The position numbers and the translations under genes were made by a program. The notes under the pieces were generated by a model, which was given only the letters and a program-made list of their open reading frames with translations, did not search any database and was not told the origin of the DNA. A stretch of DNA of 64,000 bases, from contig JAMYWO010000007.1 of assembly GCA_024220525.1 (NCBI GenBank), positions 90,311 through 154,310 of the forward strand, written 5' to 3'. The DNA comes from Cochliopodium minus (lineage: Eukaryota; Discosea; Himatismenida; Cochliopodiidae). How positions within the stretch are numbered: the first letter of the stretch is position 1; each line of letters begins with the position of its first letter. This document shows positions 1 through 9,242 of this stretch, piece by piece.

Positions 1-995
1 AAATCCACGTTTTTGATGAAAAAATTTCCGAAGATGAATTTTGGGTTTACTTCGATACCTTTATAAAAAAAAAAAGATAGTTAAATTAAAGTTAAAAGTT
101 TAAAGTTAAAAATTTAATAAATTATGAAGGATATTAAATTTATATTGGTAATTCAAAAAAAAAAAAAAATTAAAAAGAAATAAAAGCTAGATGCTCTTAA
201 AAAAAAAAGACAAAAGAGTTTTAAAGTAAAAGCAAATATTATTATTACCTTTGCTGCAACGCAATCTCATAACACTTTGGAAACCAGTTTCCCTCATGTA
301 TAATACTTTGCAAATATCATTGTACAAAGTGATTTTGTCTTGGTTGTCCAATGAACCGTGCAAACCATACATGAAAAGTTCTCCTCCTGTGACGGTAGGG
401 AGAACTCCGATGGTGGAATTGTCGACATACAAGGTGGAGTAGACGAAGACGTCGACGGTGATGTTGTAAGTGGAACAGTTTGTGGCTATTTTTTGGTATT
501 CCTCATTTTGTGGTTTATAAAAGAGGTTCTCATTGTCAGTTCCTATTTTCAAAATAATGAACAAAAAAAAAAGTAAAAAAAAAAATAGTTTCAAAAAGAA
601 TAAATAATTAAATAGATAAAAATAATAACCAAAAAAAATATTTAATAAACAAAAATAAAATGGAAAATGGAAAAATAATGATTACCTACATCAACAGATC
701 TCTTTTGTTCTCTTTGTTCCAATCCAATTTTAGCTCCCAAGTTGGGCAAAGCACTCATTTGTACCAAAATTCTTCCTCCATGGTTTTTGGCAATGGCATA
801 ACAAACCTTCAAAGCAGGACCCAAAGAAGAGTCTACGCATGTGTTCTTTTCCCAAATGGCTGGTAACTTCTCTAAGAGATCATCAACTAAGCTTCTGCAT
901 TCTGTCAAGTTTACCAAAATATCCTCTGCGAGAACTGGAAGAAACAAATCTTCAATGTCTGGCACAACCAATAATTGTGGTTTTGAAAGAGTTGA
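1..995 (-). CDS. SEC24: SEC24-like COPII coat subunit, internal part of gene
   Basis: Sec24 is the cargo-binding subunit of the COPII coat that forms vesicles at the endoplasmic reticulum. Three exons read right to left: 995-686, 542-249 and 58 to beyond base 1. Their phases agree (V-GT-GA, then SKG-I). The first exon carries the trunk-domain signature VVPDIEDLFLP and a GPALK motif. The second has LFYKPQ, TGGELF and MRLRCSKG. The third reads FIFGNFFIKNVD, matching the HGNFFVRSTDLL stretch of animal Sec24. An intron acceptor sits just before 995, so earlier exons (zinc finger and N-terminal tail) should lie to the right. Instead there is an A/T repeat and then a CDC16 exon on the opposite strand. 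The 3' end runs off the window. The family call is secure; the missing 5' part is the odd feature. Confidence 0.85.
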
Positions 996-1130
996 CTGAT
1001 AAGAAAAGAAAAATTAAAATTTGAGAAATAGAAATGGAAAAAATGAAATCATACAAAAGCAATAAAAAAAAAGAAAAAAAATATTTATTTTTGAATGAGA
1101 AAAAATTTAAAATTTTCTTATAAAAATAAA

Positions 1131-1275
1131 AATAAATAAAAAATAAAAAATAAAAAATAAAAAATAAAAAATAAAAAATAAAAATAAAAATAAAAATAAA
1201 TAAAAAATAAAAATAAAATAAAAAATAAAAATAAAAAATAAATAAAAAATAAATAAATAAAAATAAAAAATTAAT
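1131..1275. repeat. A/T-rich microsatellite of AAAAT-like units
   Basis: The tract is built of AAAAT, AAAAAT and AAAT units with only a few interruptions. It lies between the truncated SEC24 exons and the CDC16 3' exons. Such tracts can stall assemblers and mediate rearrangement, so this is the likely place where two unrelated gene fragments were joined. Confidence 0.8.
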
Positions 1276-1319
1276 AAAAATTAAGAATAATGAAACTAAT
1301 AAAATATTTTTATTTAAAG

Positions 1320-1763
1320 GAGTAATACATTACAAGAATGAGGAATACAAAGAAGCAGCGGAACATTTCGAAACTGTATTGAAATACGTGGACAGCCCTG
1401 TTCATCCTTCTTGGGAGCCCACCGTGTTCAACTTGGGTCATTGCTACAGAAAGTTAAAAATGTATGACAAGGCCATTGAAAAATATCAATTTGCTTTGTC
1501 CATTTCTCCTAACAATTATTCTCTTTTTTCTTCTATTGGTAAAAATTTATTTTATTATTTTTTTTTTTTTATTTTAAAAATTTTTTAAAGGATTCACTTT
1601 CCATATTCAACAAAAATTCCAGCTTGCAGTTGATTTTTACCATAGGGCCTTGAGCATAAACTCCAAAGACCCTTTCTCTTCTGACATGCTCAAACGTGCA
1701 ATAGAGGAGAGTTTTGATTTTGAAGAATCAAACTTACAATTACCTAAATTCAAATTTAATTAG
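1320..1763 (+). CDS. CDC16: CDC16/APC6, last two exons only
   Basis: CDC16 is a TPR subunit of the anaphase-promoting complex, a ubiquitin ligase of the cell cycle. Exons 1320-1538 and 1591-1763 join in phase and end at TAG. The protein shows the C-terminal TPRs: GVIHYKNEEYKEAAEHF, then WEPTVFNLGHCYRKLK, then DFYHRALSIN. These match the VVAFQNGEW and WEPLLNNLGHVCRKL stretches of animal CDC16. An acceptor AG precedes 1320 and the first codon needs one base from an upstream exon, so this is not a gene start. The matching 5' exons of what looks like the same gene lie at 56563-58930 on the same strand, about 55 kb downstream. About 45 residues between the halves are found in neither place. Confidence 0.8.
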
Positions 1764-1839
1764 TTTTAAATTAAAAATTTAAATATAATTTATTTTATTT
1801 AATAATGGAGAAAATTATTTTAATTAAAATGTTTAAAAT

Positions 1840-3659
1840 TTAATTTAAATTGTTTTCTGGAAAGTCTTTTTCAAATTGTTTAAGTTTCAATTCTTTTAAA
1901 GAATGAAAACAATAGTAATCAAATATTTTGAAAAGCAATGGTTTTGGAAGTTTCAAATATTTTTTGTCTTTGAAGAAAAAGTTGAGACAAAGGAGAAAAG
2001 CAAAAATGTTAATTTGGATTTCTTTTTCGAAAGAGAAGTGTTTTTCAGGTATCCAACATTTTTTTTGGGAAATTCTCCTGTTGATCCTCAAATAAAAATC
2101 AATGGTTTTATCCTCTCGAGTATTGAAATGTTCAACAACAAGGAGAGAATGGTTGACTTTCAACAAATCACAAATAATTTTTAGGTGGTTTACTGGGTCG
2201 ATTTCCCCCAAGTGTTGAAGAGTCTCGTTTGATTTCAAACATTCCAAAAAATATTCAATTGTTTCGTCATTGTAATTATCTGAATCGAATTCAAATAGTT
2301 TAAGAAACTTGTTGGATTTTAATGCATCAAAAATCTTCTTTATTTCTTCCTCATCAATGGGAATTCCCTTGACGTCAAGAAACTCTAACTTTTTATACTT
2401 TATTAAGTCTGATAACAAACAAGTTTCCGAGCCAAGTTCGTTGTAAGAAACATCCAAGTATTTGAGAGATTCGTTTTTTGTCAGGCCTTCTTTCATAAAA
2501 TCTAAAAAACATTTTCCATAGCAATCATAAACCACTCTTTTATTAAATATTATAATTATTAAAAAAAAAAAAAAAGGTAGGTTAAGTTTTGTTTTGAAAT
2601 AATGTTTGTAAAATTGATTTAAGAAAAGGTATTGAATTATGGACTATTTTGATAAAAATAAAAAAGATACAGTTTTTGAAGGGATTTGGTTGAACTCAAA
2701 AACTTGTTCATTTCATCTTTGACAAGGTCTTGCAATCTATTTTGAGACAAAATAAGAGAAGTAAGTCCATCATAATTCTGAAGAGAAGAGAAAAGGGAGG
2801 ACAATTGCAGATTACTGAGATACAGATATTTCAAGTTCATTTTTTTGATGTTTTTGTTCGAATTAAGAATTTGGGGAATATAGTCTTTGGCAAAACCGAA
2901 TGGATCTAAATTTACTGACCCATTCAAACGGAGAGATGTGAGGTTTTTGTTTGTTTTGAAAGCTTCGCAAATGGGTCCAAACTCAAAAATCTTATAGTTA
3001 TCAAAACGTAACCCGAATGATTTGAGGTTTTTGTTTGAAGTGAGAAATACAGATATTAGATTTAAGAATTCTTCGTCTAAATTGAAATTTTCCAAGATTA
3101 ATGTTTCTATCTTCTCGTTTTCTTTTATTGATTCCAAAATCATTTCGAATTTCTCCTTTATTTTGTTGTTTGGGGTATTGTTAGTCATTACTTTCAGTTT
3201 TTTTATGGAGGGATGTTTTTTGATTGTTTCGCAGAACTTTTTCCAACCAGAGTTTGAACATATGTTTATGGAGATTTGTATTGATAAGAGTGTTTTTGAA
3301 TTCTCGATGTAATCCAAGAAAGTAGTGAGATGTTTGTGGGTTAATTCTCCATCATTATCATACAGTTTCTTCAATTTATCTATTTCTTTGATTTTCTCGA
3401 AGAATATTTTATAACATTCCTCATTTTCCATCTCGTAAATTAAAGACAATTCTGATTGATATAATCTCTCTACCTCACCATATTCTATTTTATCAATCAA
3501 TTCCATCAATTTTATATCGCTCTAAATAAAATAAAAGAGAGGAATAAAGAAAGGTTTCAAATTATTAAAGTGGTTTAATCGGATTACCATTTTTTTTAAA
3601 TTCTTTAATCCAACAATCAAAATTCTTTTTTTCGAACACAATTCTTTTATTTTTCTCAT
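1840..3659 (-). CDS. Leucine-rich repeat protein
   Basis: Three exons (3659-3588, 3521-2671, 2536-1840) close in frame to 539 residues. The ATG at 3659 opens with MRKIKELCSKK. The middle is a string of ribonuclease-inhibitor-like repeats, for example TSLRLNGS, SLILSQNRLQ and KYLDVSYNEL, each about 28 residues apart. These would form a curved protein-binding surface. No signal peptide or membrane segment is visible. Near the C-terminus, KLPKPLLFKIFDYY resembles the start of an F-box, but there is too little to call one. The partner and pathway cannot be read from the sequence. LRR proteins of this kind are abundant in amoebae. Confidence 0.7.
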
Positions 3660-3725
3660 TTTACATGTGTCACTAAATGACAAAGATAATTAAAAGGATT
3701 ACAATTATCACCTTTAAAATTTAAA

Positions 3726-5306
3726 TCAATTTAAAGATTTCTTTTTAGTTGTAAAAAACCAAGTATCATCGATTGGATTCACGGAACAAACACTCAACAA
3801 ATGAGAAGGAGAAGTGTTTGTGTAAGAAACAGCATTTCCTAAATGATCAAAGACACCCAAAAATTTAACTTTGTGAATAACAGTCTTTTTTTTTGGTTGG
3901 TTTTGAAGTATTTTTTCTTTTACAGGAGGTGGAACCTGTACCAAATTTTCACTTCCAATTAAATGAATACTGCCCTGCTTGTAGCAAGAAGGAGATATTT
4001 TCTCATTGAGTTCATTAGGGAGGAGTTTAGAAATGTTTTCAATAAGTTGGATTCCTTCCAATTTCGAAAGGAAAAGGTTGGGGTAAACGAGAAAGAATTG
4101 GTCTTTGAGATAATGTCTAAAAACAAAACAATTACAATCTTTGGTTTCAAAATATTCCAAAACAAGACCCTGTATGGCTTGAAGGAAGTTTTTACAAAGG
4201 CTAGAATCTAGTGAGTTTGGAGAAGAAACATCAATGACAAGTTTTGTTATATTTTCATTTATAACTTCACAAACATTAAAAATTTTGTCATTTTTTATGC
4301 TAGATTCAACCAAGTCATAGAGTTGAGTAACTGCTTTTTTGGAGGAGACAATTTTTTCTAAAAACTTTTCATTTTCAACATTCACAATGTGAGTGGTTTT
4401 ATTTTTCGAAGAAATGAGTTTTCTAAACTCAATAGCACTACTCCTCTGTTCTTCCTTTTCCCTTTGAAATGCTTTTTTGGGTTGTACATGCAACAATAAT
4501 TCTTCGTCTTTGATACTAACTACATTCTTGGTATCACAAAAGAGGATGTTTGGTCCGCTCTTGTAGAAAAGTTCCTCCTCCTTTTTATCTTCCTCTTTGT
4601 TAATTGTCTCATGAGTACAAACCTTGCTGACCAACAAAAATCTTTCTTCCATTGTTTTTGTGTTTTTGTACATCCTAAAGGTTTGTTTGTGGTTGTAAAC
4701 TTGGGTGTCAACAAAAAACTCCTTATCTTCTTTCTCATTTTTTTTTATGAAAAACTGATTGTAATGTTCATCTTTTTCTGATCTCTTCACTATTTCCCTT
4801 CTTATTATCTCTATGAAAGCTTTGAAATGATACATGTGTTCGAAACACACATTAAAAGGTCCATGAACATGTAGTGACTCTTTCACATCGTTTGAGCTGT
4901 TCAAGATGAGGAAATCCGATTTTGTAGGTGATTTTATCCCGTTGAATGTTTTGCTGAATAATTCGATGAAGATATCAAGGAAATTTAACAACATCTTTTC
5001 TATATCTTTATCCTTATTCATCTCTTTATTGAATTCCAAATCCATGAATCCATGCACTGGTTTGTTTTCATCCAACATGAAATAAAAATTTCTATCTTTT
5101 TCTTCTTTTTCCTTGAATTTTTGATACATAGCCTCTTTTGTTGATGTTATCCAAAATTTGCCCTTCTTCTTTGGTATATCATGTGCAAAGATATATTTTT
5201 TGTATTTTGTTTCTGATAGATCCCTCAGAGCTCTTTCTATCCAATCATGTACAACATATTCTTTATCTTCAGTTTTTTCTTTCTTGCTATTCTTTTTATT
5301 CTTCAT
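3726..5306 (-). CDS. Archaeo-eukaryotic-primase (PrimPol/UL52-like) domain protein
   Basis: A single uninterrupted reading frame of 526 residues from a clear ATG, unlike its intron-rich neighbours. Three primase-superfamily motifs stand out: FMDLEFN with D89 and E91 (motif I, DxE), KESLHVHGPF with S144 and H146 (motif II, SxH), and FVDTQVYNHKQTFRMY with D200 and R211 (motif III). These are the nucleotide- and metal-binding residues of PrimPol and of the herpesvirus/giant-virus primases. The C-terminal zinc finger of human PrimPol is absent. Residues 357-455 look like a second, decayed copy: VIDVSSP, then KDQFFLVYPNLF, then CYKQGSIHL, with most catalytic residues replaced. The likely role is primer synthesis or damage tolerance, but activity is unproven. 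The lack of introns hints at transfer from a virus or a retrocopy. The N-terminus is lysine-rich. Confidence 0.65.
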   Translation of the reverse strand: MKNKKNSKKEKTEDKEYVVHDWIERALRDLSETKYKKYIFAHDIPKKKGKFWITSTKEAMYQKFKEKEEKDRNFYFMLDENKPVHGFMDLEFNKEMNKDKDIEKMLLNFLDIFIELFSKTFNGIKSPTKSDFLILNSSNDVKESLHVHGPFNVCFEHMYHFKAFIEIIRREIVKRSEKDEHYNQFFIKKNEKEDKEFFVDTQVYNHKQTFRMYKNTKTMEERFLLVSKVCTHETINKEEDKKEEELFYKSGPNILFCDTKNVVSIKDEELLLHVQPKKAFQREKEEQRSSAIEFRKLISSKNKTTHIVNVENEKFLEKIVSSKKAVTQLYDLVESSIKNDKIFNVCEVINENITKLVIDVSSPNSLDSSLCKNFLQAIQGLVLEYFETKDCNCFVFRHYLKDQFFLVYPNLFLSKLEGIQLIENISKLLPNELNEKISPSCYKQGSIHLIGSENLVQVPPPVKEKILQNQPKKKTVIHKVKFLGVFDHLGNAVSYTNTSPSHLLSVCSVNPIDDTWFFTTKKKSLN

Positions 5307-5639
5307 TTATCTTTTTTTTTATTATTTTTTAATTTTTTATAGTGAAAAGCAAAGAATATTGTTAATGAGAAAATGATTTAAAATGAAGAGATGATCATTC
5401 TTTTCACATGAATCATTTAGCTTGAAAATATCTTTTTGCTCTTTTAAATTTTTTGATAATCTTATAAAAATATTTCAATTAATTTAATCAACATTAATCG
5501 GTTTAGGAGTTTCTCAAACTATTTTACCTTGAGCATGCTTATCAAAACAATTTCTTTAAAATGAATTAAAATTTAATATAATAAAAAATTGAGAAGAGAT
5601 AAAAAGAGAGGGAATTTTAAATCTCGACTATATTTAACA
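5307..5639. other. Divergent intergenic region
   Basis: This 333-bp gap separates two genes transcribed away from each other, the primase-like gene (-) and the first RhoGEF gene (+). It therefore probably holds both promoters. It is T/A-rich with no coding exon or repeat that I can recognise. Confidence 0.4.
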
Positions 5640-8600
5640 ATGAGACTTTCTGATAACCATATATTCAATAAATTGAACAAATATATCAATACTGATTTCG
5701 ATCAAATGGTTAATGTCACCAGAAGACATAGTATTTCTCCAACACTGATAATAGATAATGAAAATGAAAGTAAAATTATTCAAGGATCTACAAATATAAT
5801 TAATTTATAATTCCACTTAATTATTTTTTTTAACTGAATATATTTTTTTTTTTAATTTACATTGTTCACAACAGAAAATAGAGAAAAAAGAAATCAAAAG
5901 ATACAAGAGTTATACAATTCTGAAATCACTTATTCAATTACATTATCAAATGAAATAAATAGTTTTCTGATCGAGACTGATGAATTTGTGGATGATGATA
6001 AGATAAAGGATATAATCGTCTCCTTCAAGAGGATAAAGAAAGCACATACAATGATAAGAAAGGATCTGACTGAACAGAAAGAACAGAAGAAGGTTTGGGA
6101 GAAAATAGATTTTCAGAGGGCATATCTTGATTTGTATCCAAAGTCAAAGGATTCTTATATTCATTTTTGCAATAATTGGGAATATTTTTGTAAGGAATTA
6201 ATTAATAAAAAATTAATATTAAAATACAAATTATATCCATTACATCCAATATCAATTCAATCAATTTATTCTTTTTATTAGGTGATTATTTTGAAGAAAA
6301 AATAAAGAACAAACTGATCAAGAAATTCGAATCTCAATACAAGTCCAAAATATTTGAGTTTAGAAACAATTCCATGATGATAATAACTAGGTTCTAATAA
6401 TATTTTTTCTTTAAAATTTCTTTTATAAATTTTTGATTATTTTTTTTTTCAACAGAACAATGAAAATTCCTTTTATTTTCGATGAATTATTGAAATTGAT
6501 GAATGATCTAGACAAGGACTATGAAATGATCAACAATCTTTTAGTAACTACCAAGAAGATAGCAGAAGAAGTTAACAGAAAAAAGGCCAATTTCAGAAAA
6601 CTCAAAGAAATAGAAAATCAAATCGAGAAGAATGGAAACAGTTTTTTTGATTCTTTTCCAAGATTAGATTTTAAAACAACCTTACCCGCAAGAAGTCATG
6701 TCTTTAAAAATTCAAAGTAAAAAAATATATTTCAAAACTTTTTTCTTCTTTCTTTTTTAAATTATTTTTCTTGATAATTTTATTTTAAATTCTTTTAAAT
6801 TATTTTATTTAATCATCTTTATTTTTTAAAAATTATTTTTTATTTTAAAGAATTTCAGGTACTGAGACATGTATCATTTGCAACAAACCAATTACAAATG
6901 AATCAGTAAAGTGTACTCTTTGTGGTTTTTGGGCTCATAAGACATGTTCTTTTGACTCGAGTAAAAAAAAATTAAAAAATAAATAAAAAATATGAACAAT
7001 AAATGAAGTATAATTTAAAACATTAAAATAATTTTTTTTTAAAATAGAATTTAACTGCTTTCCCAAAAACTCTGAATACGTTTACATTTCATCGAATAGA
7101 ATGAGGGAGATAGTGACAAGAATGAATGGTATCATCTGCATCACTCCCAAAAAAACAGAACTGAAAGTAGATTTGATTATTTTCTCTGATTCTTTGCTTC
7201 TTGTCTCAAGCGAGATCAATAATACCAACAAAAAGATGAAACCTATTGAGTTTTTCAAGTTTTATTCCAAAATGACTAAACAATTTTGTTTATTTTCTCC
7301 AAGTAATAATTTTTTTTTATTTTTTTTATTTTGGATGAAATTATATTGATTTATTGAAATTTTATTTTTTCTTATTTTTTCATTTTTAAATTAATTTCTT
7401 TTTACTATTTTATTGTAAACATGAATTATATTAATTTTGTATTTCTTTTAAATTTTTATTCAATTTTATTAAAAAAATTTTTCATTTAATGATCACAATT
7501 TCAATAGGCGAGTCTTCAAACAAAAAAATGTGTTACATCACAATAACAAGTGCAAGATTTCACTCAATTAAATACTACCTTCTTTTTGATAATGAAAGAC
7601 AAAGAGATGAAACACTGAATGTCATGGAATCCGCAAAAAAGAAATTCAGTGAATCCACTTATTTGAAGCTTGAGGATGTTCCGAATCTTTTTTCTCTTAG
7701 TGATTCTCAAAATCTTACAATGGTCATTACTCTCATACATATATTGCATGATCCAGGTGCAAATAATTATGTTTTGGTAAATTTTTTTTTTCTTTTTTTC
7801 TTTTTATTCAATTAAATTTTTTTATTCAGTTAACTTCCATTTAATATTTTTTCAATTTTATTTTTTTTATCAAATCAAATTTTTTAAATTTATTTTTAAT
7901 TTTATTTTTTAAATCTGTTTTATTTTTTAATTTATTTTTTTTGTCAAATTAATATTTTTTCTTTGAAAATTATTTTAATTTTTTTTTAAATATGTTTTTT
8001 TGATTAAAAGTTATTTTTTTTAATTTTCTAAAATTCATTTTTTTAAATAAGCTTATAAACTTTGATATGATATGTGACTCCAAAAAACTAGTCTCATGCA
8101 GCAAAAAAAGTAAATACTTTGTTTTCCTAAGAAACTATTTAGAACAACTCTATAACAAAATAAAGTTCCCTCCCTTCCCCTCCATGTTTTTCAAAAAGAA
8201 AATAGACTTTCATAAGTTAAACGAAATAAAGTATAAACTAGAAATCTATTTGAATCATATTTGCAAATTACCTGGAATTTTAAAAAATCCTATTTTTAAA
8301 GTAAAATAATTTTTTTAAAAAAATTTTATATTTTTTATTTTAAAATTTATTTAAATTTTAATATTTTTCATTAACAAGAATATCACTTCTCATGAATCTA
8401 AAGAAAAATTTAATGTGGTGAGACCTCAATTAGCTAATTCCTCTGATGACATTGAATTACAAAAACCTCCTCACAATGTGTCTGATCTAGAACCTCATAG
8501 GAAACACGGATCTTGCTCAACCATTTCCAATTCTGATGAGAACTTTCTTTCAGAACTGCCTGTCAAAAGGTAAAAATAATTATTTTTGTTTTTAAAATTT

Positions 8601-8931
8601 TTATTTAATATTATTTTAATATTTTTTTATTTAAAAAAGGCCTTCTAAATCAAAAATATCTGATAAATTCATCTTACCAAACATGGAAAATATTCAAGTC
8701 TTATATTTGGACGAAGTAGAAGAATATCACATGCCCCAAAAAGTGTTTGTGTTTGAAGGAGAAATATCAGATGACATCCCAATTCAGAGCAATTTACTTG
8801 AATGTCCTCTTTATCTCAAGAAGGGTGACAAAGTGGGGGTTGTTTTTGAAGATGAAGAGTATTATTTTGTTCAAAAACTTGATTCGAAGGAAGAAGGATA
8901 CATTCCAAAGGAATATTTGGAAAATAAATAA
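5640..8931 (+). CDS. RhoGEF-like protein, copy 1 (DH, zinc finger, PH, PX, SH3)
   Basis: Ten exons close in frame to 726 residues: 5640-5769, 5875-6189, 6282-6390, 6456-6716, 6851-6960, 7048-7302, 7508-7776, 8052-8300, 8379-8569, 8640-8931. The first exon, unlike that of copy 2, gives an N-terminus MRLSDNHIF. A helical DH-like region follows (roughly residues 45-280). Next is a small zinc finger, CIICNKPI..CTLCGFWAHKTC (C2-C2-H-C), then a PH core with VDLIIFSDSLLLVSS. Then comes a PX-like segment with KFPPFPSMFF, a Ser-rich linker, and an SH3-like end with LKKGDKVGVVFEDEEYYF and GYIPKEYL. DH-PH proteins load GTP onto Rho GTPases; the PX part should bind phosphoinositides. The DH call is by pattern only. 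Copy 2 follows 311 bp downstream on the same strand. Confidence 0.65.
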
Positions 8932-9242
8932 ACCCAAAGAAAAACTTTTTTGAAATTAAATAAACTTTTTAAAATAAAAAAAATAAAATGAATATTCTCC
9001 TGCCAACAAAAAATATATGTTCAGTTTTTAAAATTTTCTGTATTTGGTAGTCCAATCAAAAACATTTGATTATGTAAAAATTAAAAACCGCCAAATCACA
9101 ACAAAATTGTGAAAGAAAATTCATATGAGATTATTTAAGCCTTATTCATACATTGGGTATTCAATTAACCTATTTTCCCTGAACCTGCCTGTAATTAAAA
9201 AAATAATTAAATCAGTTAAATAAAAAAAAAAAAAACAGGAAA
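8932..9242. other. Intergenic spacer between the RhoGEF copies
   Basis: This 311-bp spacer joins the end of copy 1 to the ATG of copy 2. It should hold the terminator of the first and the promoter of the second. I see no coding exon. It shows no obvious similarity to the region upstream of copy 1, so the two copies probably have different promoters. Confidence 0.4.

Noticed and set aside
1-80. Plus-strand open frame ending at TAG (78-80), which could be the end of a gene
   Set aside because: The minus strand here continues SEC24 in phase with the exon at 249-542 and matches a conserved Sec24 stretch, so the plus-strand frame is a shadow.
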